Shown here: piece by piece, positions 7,302 to 14,676 of the stretch | Numbering within the stretch: the first letter of the stretch is position 1 | How the letters are laid out: the number at the start of each line of letters is the position of its first letter | IMG/VR virus record: IMGVR_UViG_3300046694_000315 | Span: 42,047 to 106,046 of that record | Strand: one strand, 5' to 3' | DNA from: a virus | DNA length: 64,000 nt | The notes under the pieces: model-generated | Seen by the model: the letters and a program-made list of their open reading frames with translations, nothing else | Told to the model about the DNA's origin: nothing | The model's database searches: none | Made by a program: the position numbers and the translations under genes

Positions 7302-7705
7302 CGGGTGATCTCCTGGCCCGGCTTGAGGATGCGGAACTGGGTGCCGTCCTCGGCCATCAGCTCCTCGCCGTTCTCCATGTCGGTGATGTGCGCGGCCAGC
7401 TCGCCGTAGCGGAAGTCCCGGCGCTGCATCTCGTTGGTGAGGGCGCCCCAGGCGGCGTCGTGGCCGCTCTTCTCCGAGGTGCCCACCGTGCGCCATCCGG
7501 CGCCCTCGTGGTTGTCCTTGATCTGGGCCCAGTGCACCGGGGCGGTGCTCGGCGCGTTGTCGAGGTACCAGCTCCTGGCGTCCTGGAACAGCTTGGTCGT
7601 GAAGTCGGAGCTGTCCAGCGTCGGGAACTTCTCGCGGTGGCCGTCGATCAGCAGGGCGGAGACCTGCGCGAGGGTGAGGCTGATGTCGAACGTCGGCTCG
7701 CTCAT
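7298..7705 (-). CDS. Hypothetical protein, 135 aa
   Basis: It reads MSEPTFDISLTLAQVSALLI and so on, with an even mix of helix-forming and aromatic residues and a short LKPGQEITR C-terminus. AAGGAG precedes the ATG, and a perfect promoter lies upstream at 7748-7776. Coupled to the zinc-ribbon gene downstream by a GTGA overlap. No family recognised. Confidence 0.75.
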   Translation of the reverse strand: MSEPTFDISLTLAQVSALLIDGHREKFPTLDSSDFTTKLFQDARSWYLDNAPSTAPVHWAQIKDNHEGAGWRTVGTSEKSGHDAAWGALTNEMQRRDFRYGELAAHITDMENGEELMAEDGTQFRILKPGQEITR

Positions 7706-7747
7706 CGTTCGCTCCTTGTTAGGGCGGGGTGGTTGGTGACGAGGACG

Positions 7748-7776
7748 AACCTAGTCACTGCAATACGCATTGTCAA
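7748..7776 (-). promoter_or_regulatory. Sigma70-type promoter for 7705 and 7301
   Basis: TTGACA (7771-7776), 17-bp spacer, TAGGTT (7748-7753) on the minus strand. Confidence 0.75.
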
Positions 7777-7790
7777 GCGATCTCGTAAAA

Positions 7791-8009
7791 CTACTTGTCA
7801 GCGGTGTACTTCCGGCGCACGATTCGGACCGGGGGCTTCTGCACGACCATGACGTCCTGGCCGGGCTTGACGGCGACGGTCTCGACGTCCGTGGCACCGT
7901 CGGCCCGGAGCTGGTCGACGCGGTGCTGGGCGCTGGCCTTGTCGTAGCCGCATACGGACACATGCCGTACGCCCGTGGTGTCGGTCCACAGGACCTTGAT
8001 GTTGATCAC
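7791..8009 (-). CDS. 72-residue hypothetical protein
   Basis: It starts at a GTG (8007-8009) after AGGAG and encodes VINIKVLWTDTTGVRHVSVC then a helical KASAQHRVDQLRADGA and a basic tail IVRRKYTADK. The beta-helix-beta pattern fits a small single-domain protein. It is the last gene of the operon starting at 8685; the promoter of the next operon follows at once. Function unknown. Confidence 0.7.
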   Translation of the reverse strand: MINIKVLWTDTTGVRHVSVCGYDKASAQHRVDQLRADGATDVETVAVKPGQDVMVVQKPPVRIVRRKYTADK

Positions 8010-8024
8010 GGAGTGCTCTCCTGC

Positions 8025-8429
8025 TCAAGTGGTCTTGGACCAGCGGGTGTTCGAGTAGCGCTGGTACTCCTCGGGGGTCAGCCGCTCCTCGATGCGGTTG
8101 TATCCCTTGGTGCCCACCTGGGTGAAGTCGATGACCCACTCCAGGCCCTCGCGGATCAATTTCTCGCGGGTGGACACACCTCTGATGATCAGGCTGTTGG
8201 CCGTCCGGTGCCCGAGCGCGTCGTGGCCGAGGAGGTCGTGCAGCTCGGTGCCAGCGCACGAGGAACAACCGGCGTCGGACACGTACTGCTGCTCGGCCAT
8301 CTGCTCGCGGATGCGCGGGGCGAGGAAGTCGAACCACATGTGGGCTTGCGCTTTGGCCTTGGGCCTGCTCCAGCCGTGCGCAACCATGTACGCGCGCAGC
8401 TCCTCGACGATCTCAGCGTCGGTGGCCAT
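8025..8429 (-). CDS. Hypothetical protein, 134 aa
   Basis: The ATG (8427-8429) follows AGGAG. The sequence MATDAEIVEELRAYMVAHGW is followed by CSSCAGTELHDLLGHDALGH, with a CxxC and two His that could bind a metal. The longer frame upstream is a shadow of the 8443 gene. It lies in the three-gene operon behind the promoter at 8725-8753. Confidence 0.7.
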   Translation of the reverse strand: MATDAEIVEELRAYMVAHGWSRPKAKAQAHMWFDFLAPRIREQMAEQQYVSDAGCSSCAGTELHDLLGHDALGHRTANSLIIRGVSTREKLIREGLEWVIDFTQVGTKGYNRIEERLTPEEYQRYSNTRWSKTT

Positions 8430-8442
8430 GATGTGCTCCTGC

Positions 8443-8685
8443 TCAGACAAGGGTGGTGGCGTTGGCGACGTGCGGGCAGCCCTGCGCAATGTAGTCCTGC
8501 CAACTGACAATGTTGTTCCGCGTGGCCTGGATGCGGGTCATGAACAGCCGCTGCTTGCGGGCGGTCTTCTCTCCGCGCCAGCGGCGCTCCAGGGCGGCCA
8601 GTTCGCATGTGCGCTGGGAGATCAGCTTGTCCGCTGCCTTCTGCCGGTCGGCGAGGCGGTGGGAACGGAACGGGCTGGTGGCCAT
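8443..8685 (-). CDS. Basic helical hypothetical protein, 80 aa
   Basis: A highly basic, Arg/Gln/Ala-rich sequence (QRTCELAALERRWRGEKTAR KQRLF...) that is probably one long helical hairpin. GGAGG lies upstream of the ATG, and it is the first gene of its operon. Nucleic-acid binding is possible from charge alone. Confidence 0.65.
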   Translation of the reverse strand: MATSPFRSHRLADRQKAADKLISQRTCELAALERRWRGEKTARKQRLFMTRIQATRNNIVSWQDYIAQGCPHVANATTLV

Positions 8686-8724
8686 CTGCGGCGCCTCCTG
8701 GTGTGGGGTGCTCTTGCAGGAGAA

Positions 8725-8753
8725 ACGCTAAGGGGACCGCTTGAGGTTGTCAA
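8725..8753 (-). promoter_or_regulatory. Sigma70-type promoter for 8685-7791
   Basis: TTGACA (8748-8753), 17 bp, TAGCGT (8725-8730) on the minus strand. Confidence 0.8.
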
Positions 8754-8776
8754 GCGATCCCCTGATATTGCTTGCG

Positions 8777-9097
8777 TCAGTTGCCGACCAGCCTTGCGCG
8801 TGCCTCCAGCGCTCGCTGGAGCAGTGCCTGCTCGCCTTCGTCGACCATCTGCTGTTCCGCGATGAGTTGCTCAAGGGGCGGAAGCGCCAGCCGGATGCCG
8901 TCCGGCAGGCCGTCGGTCAGCTCCTTGAGCGGGGCGCCTTCGAGCGGGATCCGAACGTTGAGCCCCACGTCGGCGACGGTGATATCGAAGGACAGCACGT
9001 CGGTCAAGTAGACCGAGACGGTGCCCCCTGTGGACAGCAATTCGGTCAGCTCGTCCGTGGTGAGTTCGACCTGATCGAACTCTTCGTCGTCCGGCAT
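8777..9097 (-). CDS. Acidic hypothetical protein, 106 aa
   Basis: MPDDEEFDQVELTTDELTEL opens a strongly acidic protein with a C-terminal amphipathic helix (LEQLIAEQQMVDEGEQALLQ). The ATG at 9095-9097 overlaps the upstream stop (TGATG); a GTG one codon earlier is an equivalent choice. It ends the long operon 11409-8777 or a sub-operon of it. Function unknown; acidity could suggest a DNA mimic, without further support. Confidence 0.65.
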   Translation of the reverse strand: MPDDEEFDQVELTTDELTELLSTGGTVSVYLTDVLSFDITVADVGLNVRIPLEGAPLKELTDGLPDGIRLALPPLEQLIAEQQMVDEGEQALLQRALEARARLVGN

Positions 9098-9435
9098 CAC
9101 TCGCTCATCAGTTGTTCGGTCTCGTCGACCGTCTCGCTGACGGCGTCGAAGGCGGCCGTCCAGGCGGCGTTGACGGCCTCGTAGGGCAGCGGGTGGTCCG
9201 CGAGGTCGACGCCGGGGGGAACGGGGCCGTCAAGGGCGAACGTGCCGTCCAGCGGGTCCCACTTCAGCCCGGCCGCCGCCAGCTCCGCGTTGAACCGTGC
9301 GGAGTGCTGTCGGGCCAGCTCAGCGACCAGGGCGGCCGGAGGGCTGTCGTACCCCGCCTGGGTCTCCAGGAAGCCCGTCCACTCCTGCTGGAGGGTGGGG
9401 AGGTCGAAGCCGGGGAGTTGGTGGTTGATGCTCAT
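9097..9435 (-). CDS. Hypothetical protein, 112 aa
   Basis: It starts MSINHQLPGFDLPTLQQEWT and is moderately acidic, with a helical C-terminus (AVNAAWTAAFDAVSETVDET). It is coupled to genes on both sides by stop/start overlaps or gaps of a few bases. No motif recognised. Confidence 0.65.
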   Translation of the reverse strand: MSINHQLPGFDLPTLQQEWTGFLETQAGYDSPPAALVAELARQHSARFNAELAAAGLKWDPLDGTFALDGPVPPGVDLADHPLPYEAVNAAWTAAFDAVSETVDETEQLMSE

Positions 9436-9437
9436 GG

Positions 9438-9680
9438 TCAGTAGTCCTCATCCCATCGCTCCCCCGCGTACGTGGGGTCGAAGCCTGCCGGGGGCACGTC
9501 GGAGAAGGGGGCGTACTTGCGTACGATCTCCTCCTGCTTCTTCAGCCGCGCCGTCCAGTGGGTGGCGCAGCGCGGGAAGGACTGGCCGGTGCCGGACAGC
9601 GGGTCGCGGTACTCCACGGGGCCGCTGCACTCGCCCGTGTGGTCCTCCAGGCACTTCGGCTCTTCGTGCTGCTCGCTCAC
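9438..9680 (-). CDS. Small Cys/His-containing hypothetical protein, 80 aa
   Basis: The GTG start (9678-9680) overlaps the upstream stop as GTGA. The sequence VSEQHEEPKCLEDHTGECSG ... FPRCATHWTARLKKQEEIVR has C-x3-H, C and C-x2-H spacings typical of a single phage zinc finger that often carries GEC and CATHW. Function unknown. Confidence 0.65.
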   Translation of the reverse strand: MSEQHEEPKCLEDHTGECSGPVEYRDPLSGTGQSFPRCATHWTARLKKQEEIVRKYAPFSDVPPAGFDPTYAGERWDEDY

Positions 9681-9919
9681 TTCGGCTCCGTCTCGCGCAG
9701 GTGCTGCTCTCCGGCCGCGACGTCGCCCCACTGGGCACCGTTCTCGGCGTGGGCCAGGATCTCCTCGGCGGGGGCGTAGCCGGTCTGCTCGTCCACGCTC
9801 TTGAAGACGCCCGCGTTGTCCAACGTCTCCAGTGCGGTGATGGCGCGCTCGCTGTTGTCGCCGTCCCAGCCCTTGCGCAGCCAGGCCAGCGCCTCGATGA
9901 CGTCGTTGCTGTATGTCAT
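9677..9919 (-). CDS. 80-residue hypothetical protein
   Basis: MTYSNDVIEALAWLRKGWDG continues as an all-helical, acidic small protein. GAGGAG eight bases before the ATG supports the start. It overlaps its downstream neighbour by GTGA. No family recognised. Confidence 0.65.
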   Translation of the reverse strand: MTYSNDVIEALAWLRKGWDGDNSERAITALETLDNAGVFKSVDEQTGYAPAEEILAHAENGAQWGDVAAGEQHLRETEPK

Positions 9920-9921
9920 GG

Positions 9922-10326
9922 TCAGTTCTCCTCGTCGATGATCTCGATGACGTCCGTGCGGGACAGCATCTTCGTCGCCGCGTTGTGTCGGGCGTTCGCC
10001 TGTACCTGCACGATGCCGCCGTTCTCGACGCGGGACGTACGCAGCCAGGAGAAGGTGTCTCCGCGTACCTTGCGAACGGCCGCGAGGAACGCGTCGAAGC
10101 CGACCTGCTCCAGGGTGCCTCCGGCGGCGTCGCGGATCTCCAGGAACGCCACTGCGGTCGCTTCGGCGTTGGTGACGGCGTCCAGCACGTGCGGGGAGGT
10201 CATGCGGCTGCCGATGTTGAGCGGCGCGCGCAGCAGCTCAGCGAAGTCGTTGCGGGCCTTCTCGGCCTCCTTGACGGCGTCGCTGATGGTCCGCTCGATG
10301 TACCCGGCGGTGGCCTTGGCGTCCAT
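9922..10326 (-). CDS. Hypothetical protein, 134 aa
   Basis: A mostly helical protein (MDAKATAGYIERTISDAVKE) with a C-terminal strand-rich segment VENGGIVQVQANARHNAATK and an acidic end VIEIIDEEN. It is separated by a few bases from the genes on both sides and clearly part of the same operon. Function unknown. Confidence 0.65.
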   Translation of the reverse strand: MDAKATAGYIERTISDAVKEAEKARNDFAELLRAPLNIGSRMTSPHVLDAVTNAEATAVAFLEIRDAAGGTLEQVGFDAFLAAVRKVRGDTFSWLRTSRVENGGIVQVQANARHNAATKMLSRTDVIEIIDEEN

Positions 10327-10329
10327 GGG

Positions 10330-10473
10330 TTACTCCTGGTCTCGTATCGCTGCGTGCTTGGCAGTCTTGCGGGTGCGCTGCTTGCGGGGGCGGGAATCGT
10401 GTCCTCCGGCCGCTCCGCTGCGCCGACGTTCCTGCACGGCGCGGATGTGCTCGGGGTCCTGCTGGGCGTGCAT
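10330..10473 (-). CDS. 47-residue very basic protein
   Basis: MHAQQDPEHIRAVQERRRSG is followed by an Arg/Lys-rich tail (HDSRPRKQRTRKTAKHAAIR), so nucleic-acid binding is plausible. The ATG (10471-10473) follows AGGAGG. It lies just after the hairpin at 10491-10527, which separates it from the 10543 gene. Confidence 0.6.
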   Translation of the reverse strand: MHAQQDPEHIRAVQERRRSGAAGGHDSRPRKQRTRKTAKHAAIRDQE

Positions 10474-10490
10474 GGGTGCCTCCTGGGGCT

Positions 10491-10527
10491 GGTACGGGAG
10501 ATACCAGGTTATTGGTCCTCCCGTACC
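10491..10527. terminator. Hairpin between 10543 and 10473 genes
   Basis: A 10-bp stem GGTACGGGAG/CTCCCGTACC with an inner ACCA/TGGT extension, in a 69-bp gap between two co-oriented genes. There is no U-tract, so it may be a partial terminator or mRNA-stabilising structure. Confidence 0.55.
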
Positions 10528-10542
10528 GCTTCCCAACTACGG

Positions 10543-11409
10543 CTACCTGCGGTCGGCGCGCTTCTTGGCCTCGGCGAGGACGGTCTCGGTGTCCTTGCCC
10601 TCCTTGTGGGCGACGGCCTTGGCGACGTCGTCCAGGGACTCCTTGCGGTAGGAGGGGTGCGCGCCGCCCTTGTTCCAGAAGTAGTAGTCCGTGAGCCAGC
10701 CACGGGCCGCGTGCAGGGTCTCCAGGGTGTCGTACGCGTCGTGGGCCGGGTGGACCTTGACGACCACGCCGTTGCGGACGACCTGGCGCTCGGGGTAGTG
10801 GCCCTTGAAGACCTTCAGCGGGGTGCCGTCGGGGTTGGCGATGGCCTTGGCGGCCTTCTTCGCCTCGCGCTCGGCCTTCTTGGCTTCGCGCTCCAGGCGG
10901 GCAGCCTTCTTGTCGACGGACTCCAGCCGGGTCTTGCGCTTGAGGGTGTCGGTGGGGGCCCAGGGGAAGCAGCGGGTGCATGCCTTCTCCCCGGCCAGCT
11001 CGACGAGGTCCTCGGCCGTCATGCCGGACTGCTCGACCAGCCACGCGTACTGGGTGGTGGGGAAGCAGGTGTCGCAGTACTGGTCCTTGTGGACGTGGCC
11101 GTTGGTGTTGTCGACGAGGTAGTACCGGGTCCAGCGGCGCGAGTGGTACCTGGCCTCGCGGGGGTAGATCTCGCCCTGGAGGATCTCCTGGATGCGCTCC
11201 TGGAGGGTCTCGATCTCGGCGACCAGCTCGGCGCGGCGCTCCGGCGAGCGGCTCGGCAGGAGGGAGTCGTAGGAGCCGGGCTCGGTGTCGTCGATGATGT
11301 TGATGAACTGCTGGGCGCGGTGCTGCTGGGCGGTCAGGTCGGCGGTCTTGACGTAGGCCGCGTACAGCGCGGTGTCGATCTCGGCCGGGGTGGCGTTGGT
11401 GAGGTCCAT
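10543..11409 (-). CDS. Cys-rich and coiled-coil hypothetical protein, 288 aa
   Basis: The N-terminal half holds two CxxC knuckles in similar contexts (YCDTCFPTTQ and ACTRCFPWAP), likely a zinc site. It is followed by a Lys/Glu/Ala repeat region (EREAKKAEREAKKAAKAIAN), probably a coiled coil, and a C-terminal segment with NKGGAHPSYRKESLDDVAKA. The ATG (11407-11409) follows AGGAGG in the repeated leader. Its promoter is embedded in the 3' end of the upstream gene. Function unknown. Confidence 0.75.
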   Translation of the reverse strand: MDLTNATPAEIDTALYAAYVKTADLTAQQHRAQQFINIIDDTEPGSYDSLLPSRSPERRAELVAEIETLQERIQEILQGEIYPREARYHSRRWTRYYLVDNTNGHVHKDQYCDTCFPTTQYAWLVEQSGMTAEDLVELAGEKACTRCFPWAPTDTLKRKTRLESVDKKAARLEREAKKAEREAKKAAKAIANPDGTPLKVFKGHYPERQVVRNGVVVKVHPAHDAYDTLETLHAARGWLTDYYFWNKGGAHPSYRKESLDDVAKAVAHKEGKDTETVLAEAKKRADRR

Positions 11410-11449
11410 CGTGTTGCCTCCTGGTGTGGAGCGGTTGGTGACAGGTACG

Positions 11450-11478
11450 ACCTTACGGGGGCGCCTACTGCTTGTCAA
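11450..11478 (-). promoter_or_regulatory. Sigma70-type promoter overlapping the end of the 11465 gene
   Basis: TTGACA (11473-11478), 17 bp, TAAGGT (11450-11455). The -35 lies inside the last codons (Leu-Asp-Lys-Gln-stop) of the upstream gene. Confidence 0.8.
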
Positions 11479-11800
11479 GCGAAATGGGGTTACCGCTTGC
11501 GTCGATGTACTGCTCGATGTCGTAGCCCATGTTCAGGCTGTTCAGCCGCTTCGCGCCGATCGACTTCACGCGCAGTTCCAGGCGCTTGGTCCAGTCGGCG
11601 ACGTCGGCCGGGGAGACCGGACCGATCTCGCACTGGCGCAGCCAGAGGATGGGGTCGAAGCGGTCGCTGGTGCCGGTGAGGGCGTCGGCGATGTTGTAGG
11701 CGATGTTGCGGCGGGCGTTGAAGTCCTGGTCGTCGGAGTCGGCGATGGCTGCGGACAGGGTCTCGTAGTCGCTGCGGCTCATGTTGCGGGGCGCGGGCAT
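11465..11800 (-). CDS. Hypothetical protein, 111 aa
   Basis: MPAPRNMSRSDYETLSAAIA starts a helical protein with RNIAYNIADALTGTSDRFDP and a C-terminal YDIEQYIDASGNPISLDKQ. GGAGGAG lies upstream of the ATG. Its last codons double as the -35 box of the next operon. No family recognised. Confidence 0.7.
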   Translation of the reverse strand: MPAPRNMSRSDYETLSAAIADSDDQDFNARRNIAYNIADALTGTSDRFDPILWLRQCEIGPVSPADVADWTKRLELRVKSIGAKRLNSLNMGYDIEQYIDASGNPISLDKQ

Positions 11801-11842
11801 GGCGGGCTCCTCCTGGTGCGGGGATTGATGTTCGCGGGAACA

Positions 11843-11885
11843 GTACGGGCCGCCCGGCTCAGGTGTCGAGTCGGACGGCCCGTAC
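11843..11885. terminator. Hairpin terminator after 11904
   Basis: A 10-bp stem GTACGGGCCG/CGGCCCGTAC, about 20 bases beyond the minus-strand stop at 11904. Confidence 0.6.
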
Positions 11886-11903
11886 GCAGGGGGTGCGTAT
11901 GGA

Positions 11904-12137
11904 TCACGTGGTGGGGCGGGTCAGGTGGTAGAACTTGCTGCCGTGGACGCGGATGGTGTACCGGGTCGCGTCGGAGGACTCCACGAGCCGCGCCCTGTCG
12001 TAGATGGCGAGGTCCTTCCATGCCTGCTCGGCATCGGCCGGGACCATCTGGGCCGAGCTGGGGTCGTAGCCCAGGATCTCGGTGAACTCTGCCTTGATCT
12101 GGAGCATCTTCTTCGAGCCCCGGGGGATGGTGCGCAT
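11904..12137 (-). CDS. 77-residue hypothetical protein
   Basis: It reads MRTIPRGSKKMLQIKAEFTE then ILGYDPSSAQMVPADAEQAW and a beta-rich end RYTIRVHGSKFYHLTRPTT. AGGAG precedes the ATG (12135-12137). It is the second gene of the operon that begins with the DUF2786-like gene. Function unknown. Confidence 0.7.
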   Translation of the reverse strand: MRTIPRGSKKMLQIKAEFTEILGYDPSSAQMVPADAEQAWKDLAIYDRARLVESSDATRYTIRVHGSKFYHLTRPTT

Positions 12138-12154
12138 GGGTGTCTCCTGTCTGT

Positions 12155-13009
12155 TCAGGCGGCGATGCGGGTGCGGCTGCCACCGATGGCGTGCTGGCTG
12201 CTGAGGCGGGCGGACTGCGCGGCGCTGTCTCCGGCGCGGCGGGCGGAGGTGCTGTAGGTGGTGCTGTTGGCGCCCTTCCAGGAGCCACGGGCCCTGGAGG
12301 TCTTCGAGTAGTAGTCGTGGACCTCCTTCTGCTTGTCCGCGAGGACGAGGGCGGCGGAGACCTCGATCTCGTACTCGACGCCGTTGTCCTTGCCGATGCT
12401 GGGGACGGTGTAGGTGTTCTTCTTGGCCTCCTCCAGGGCCTCCTGGCGGGCCGACCACAGGCGGGAGGAGATGCGGCGGGTGAAGGCGTCGTAGAAGTTG
12501 GCGCGGGCGGTGCGGCCGTCCATGGGCTTGGTGACGGTCTGGTAGTCCCACTCGCCCCAGTACGCGTCCCAGACCTTCTTCTTGCCGGTCACCTGCTCCT
12601 TCTTGTACTCGCCGGTCTTCAGCCAGGCGTTGGCGGACTCGGTCATCTGCACGAGCAGGGAGGCGTAGAGGGCCTCGACGACCTCGATGTCGCTGGGCAT
12701 CCCGAAGGCGATGACGTAGGTGGAGTTCATCGCGATGTTCAACTGGACGTCGTTGTTGTCGGCGACGGCCATGAACAGTTCGACCAGGCGGGCGTTGTTG
12801 TTCTTGCGGGGCTGGCCGATGGTGATGCGCTTGTGGGTGGGCTGCTCGCGCTGCTCCCGCTTGGCGGTGTGCTGGCGGGCTACGGCCAGGTCGATGCTGG
12901 TGAGGGTGGCCATGGCCTGCGCCTTGCGCATGTAGGCCTCGGCCTCTTCGGGGGTGGAGGCGTTCTCGGCCTTGTTGAGGATCTTGGCCAGCTTGTCGAG
13001 GGTGCTCAT
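12155..13009 (-). CDS. DUF2786-family protein
   Basis: The N-terminus MSTLDKLAKILNKAENASTP EEAEAYMRKAQAMATL matches the DUF2786 pattern (K-x-x-K-L-L-x-x-A-x-x-x-x-x-x-E-A-x-x-x-x-x-K-A-Q-x-L/M). A long variable domain follows, with a Gly/Ser/Thr-rich C-terminus. DUF2786 proteins are common in actinophages and of unknown function. The ATG at 13007-13009 follows GGAGGAG in the repeated leader. It has its own promoter. Confidence 0.75.
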   Translation of the reverse strand: MSTLDKLAKILNKAENASTPEEAEAYMRKAQAMATLTSIDLAVARQHTAKREQREQPTHKRITIGQPRKNNNARLVELFMAVADNNDVQLNIAMNSTYVIAFGMPSDIEVVEALYASLLVQMTESANAWLKTGEYKKEQVTGKKKVWDAYWGEWDYQTVTKPMDGRTARANFYDAFTRRISSRLWSARQEALEEAKKNTYTVPSIGKDNGVEYEIEVSAALVLADKQKEVHDYYSKTSRARGSWKGANSTTYSTSARRAGDSAAQSARLSSQHAIGGSRTRIAA

Positions 13010-13049
13010 GTGGTGCTCCTCCTGGTGTGAGGCGGTTGGTGTGTGGTGA

Positions 13050-13078
13050 ACGCTACGGGCTCGGGGAACCCTTGTCAA
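13050..13078 (-). promoter_or_regulatory. Sigma70-type promoter for 13009-11904
   Basis: TTGACA (13073-13078), 17 bp, TAGCGT (13050-13055) on the minus strand. Confidence 0.8.
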
Positions 13079-13097
13079 GCGATTCCCCGAAGTCGTT

Positions 13098-13613
13098 TTA
13101 CACGCTGGCGAGGCTGCCGAAGCGGACGCCGTGCTGGGCGTACGAGTCGGTGAGCAGGAGGCCGACCTCGGGGCCCATGACCTCGCGCACCATGTGCAGG
13201 AAGGTGCTGGCGAACGCGGGGCCGTGGGCCTCGCCGTGGTTGGCCAGGTGGTGGCTCAGTTCGTGCAGGATGACGATCTCCCGCAGGGCCCAGCCGCTGC
13301 TGTTCGTGCGGTCGGGGATGGCCAGGGTGCGGGTCAGGGGCTCGTAGTGGGCGAAGCGCCGTCCCGCCCGGCGTCGCACGTGGACCGGCAGGACGGTGCG
13401 CTCGGGCCACATGTCCTTGACCCAGTTGAGGCCGAGGACGGCGTCGATGTAGCGCTGGATGGACTCCAGGTCGCCGAACTTGCGCTCCAGGGGCACCAGC
13501 AGGCTGGAGCCGTAGAAGTCGAAGGTGGGCACGTCGGCCTTGGCGAGGGATTCGAGGATGTCGCGGACGAAGTACTCGGCGTCGTAGACGCGCTGGCGCT
13601 GGTTGTCTCGCAT
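13098..13613 (-). CDS. Putative zinc metallohydrolase (TIGR04338-like)
   Basis: The 171-residue protein contains ILHELSHHLANHGEAHGPAF (about residues 116-135), a HExxH zinc motif with a third His ligand nine residues on, as in a small family of actinobacterial and phage metallohydrolases of unknown substrate. No signal peptide is seen, so it acts in the cytoplasm. It follows the 13616 gene closely (stop and start within a few bases). Assignment rests on the motif. Confidence 0.8.
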   Translation of the reverse strand: MRDNQRQRVYDAEYFVRDILESLAKADVPTFDFYGSSLLVPLERKFGDLESIQRYIDAVLGLNWVKDMWPERTVLPVHVRRRAGRRFAHYEPLTRTLAIPDRTNSSGWALREIVILHELSHHLANHGEAHGPAFASTFLHMVREVMGPEVGLLLTDSYAQHGVRFGSLASV

Positions 13614-13615
13614 GG

Positions 13616-13969
13616 TCAGACCTCCTTGCCGGTGAGGGCGGCGAGGACCCGGCGCTTGGCCTCGGCGAGGCCGTGCTGGAATCCCTCGGCGCGGATCACG
13701 GCACCGATGCGCGCGGCTTCGCGGCGGGCGCTGCGCTCGGGCATGCCTCCGTCCTCCAGCCGGACGGCGAGGTCGTTGATCTCCAACTGGGCGGTGCGGC
13801 CGTTGAGGCCGACGACGGGGCGGCCCTTGTCGCGGCCCGCGTTGTAGACGTCGTCGAGGGCGCGGCGCAGGTCGTCCATGTTGAGGTCGTCGCCCTGGCC
13901 CACGAGGTTGAAGACCTCGGTGTACTTGGCTTCGAGGGCGAGGTAGTCGCGGACGCTGCTGTCGGCCAT
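13616..13969 (-). CDS. Hypothetical protein, 117 aa
   Basis: It encodes MADSSVRDYLALEAKYTEVF followed by DDLNMDDLRRALDDVYNAGR and a basic C-terminal helix. GGAGGAG precedes the ATG. It is the first gene behind the promoter at 14015-14042. The helical pattern and the central GRDKGRPVVGLNGRTAQLEI suggest a soluble DNA-related protein, but no family is recognised. Confidence 0.7.
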   Translation of the reverse strand: MADSSVRDYLALEAKYTEVFNLVGQGDDLNMDDLRRALDDVYNAGRDKGRPVVGLNGRTAQLEINDLAVRLEDGGMPERSARREAARIGAVIRAEGFQHGLAEAKRRVLAALTGKEV

Positions 13970-14014
13970 GTCGTGCTCCTCCTGTTGGGGGCGGTTGGTG
14001 TTTCGACATGGGAA

Positions 14015-14042
14015 ACAATACTCAGGAAGCGATACTCGTCAA
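14015..14042 (-). promoter_or_regulatory. Sigma70-type promoter for 13969-13098
   Basis: TTGACG (14037-14042), 16 bp, TATTGT (14015-14020) on the minus strand. It is the rightmost member of the left-arm promoter cluster. Confidence 0.7.
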
Positions 14043-14119
14043 GCCGTATCCGGGAAGCAGTAAGCCGTGAGCTGCGTCACACGCGGCCCACGGCTTAACC
14101 TGGTTGACTTGCTCTGGAA

Positions 14120-14518
14120 TTACTTGCTAGATGTTGGCGTTTCCGTGACCGTTTCCTTCGGGCACGGAATCTTGACCTGCACGGAATGCGTGTGCGCCAG
14201 CCCGTATACGGGGGCGTACGGCGTGGCCGAGGACGTAGGTGCGGGCACTGCGGGCGAAGGCCCGACCACGAGCGATACCTTGCACGTGCCCGGGGATTCC
14301 GGCTTCGTTGCTTCCGGTGTCGGCTCGGGCAGATACCTGGTCACCGTTGACACGGGCTGCGGCGAGGAATCCCCTTCGTATTCCGGAGAATCCGACTGGG
14401 AATTCTCGGTATGAAGCCCGGGGAAATCCGACTGGGCAACCGCTGAGATCCCGAATGCCGGTACGGCGAGAATTCCGATTGCCGCAAGGGCGACTTTGAT
14501 GCGCTGGATTCCGTTCAT
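14120..14518 (-). CDS. Secreted or membrane-anchored hypothetical protein
   Basis: MNGIQRIKVALAAIGILAVP AFGISAVAQ is a signal peptide or membrane anchor, followed by a low-complexity Pro/Ser/Thr/Glu region and a short C-terminal segment with HTHSVQVKIPCPKETVTET. Probably exported. The start overlaps the upstream stop as ATGA. It carries the first Leu-His-Thr motif (GGTATGAAG at 14408). Function unknown; a role at the cell envelope is an inference. Confidence 0.7.
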   Translation of the reverse strand: MNGIQRIKVALAAIGILAVPAFGISAVAQSDFPGLHTENSQSDSPEYEGDSSPQPVSTVTRYLPEPTPEATKPESPGTCKVSLVVGPSPAVPAPTSSATPYAPVYGLAHTHSVQVKIPCPKETVTETPTSSK

Positions 14519-14664
14519 ACCAGCACCGTACCGAAGCCCTCGCAGTGGACACAGTCGGCGCCGTCGCGGTCTTCACCGGACCCGTAGCACCTCTTGCAGT
14601 CGATCTCCTCTGCCGCGCCCTCGCCGGTTTCGGCGGGAGACACTGCATGCACGTGTGCGCTCAT
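14515..14664 (-). CDS. 49-residue zinc-finger protein
   Basis: A small gene encoding MSAHVHAVSPAETGEGAAEE then CKRCYGSGEDRDGADCVHCE GFG. The two CxxCxGxG-like knuckles resemble half of a DnaJ central zinc finger and are common in tiny phage proteins. The stop overlaps the ATG of the 14518 gene. A weak SD (AGGAAGG) lies rather far upstream, so coupling to the 14677 gene is possible. Confidence 0.7.
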   Translation of the reverse strand: MSAHVHAVSPAETGEGAAEEIDCKRCYGSGEDRDGADCVHCEGFGTVLV

Positions 14665-14676
14665 GAGAAGTACTAA

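Larger units (their letters stand above)
2386..14003 (-). repeat. Dispersed 5'-UTR element (CACCAACCGCC..CACCAGGAGG)
   Basis: A related leader of about 25 bases, read on the minus strand as CACCAACCGCCCCACACC followed by AGGAGG and the start codon, precedes genes at 2373, 3409, 6643, 11409, 13009 and 13969, with shorter forms at 2591, 3756 and 8685. It sits between the promoter and the start codon where a promoter is present. It could be a duplicated translation enhancer or a site for a regulator. Confidence 0.65.
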
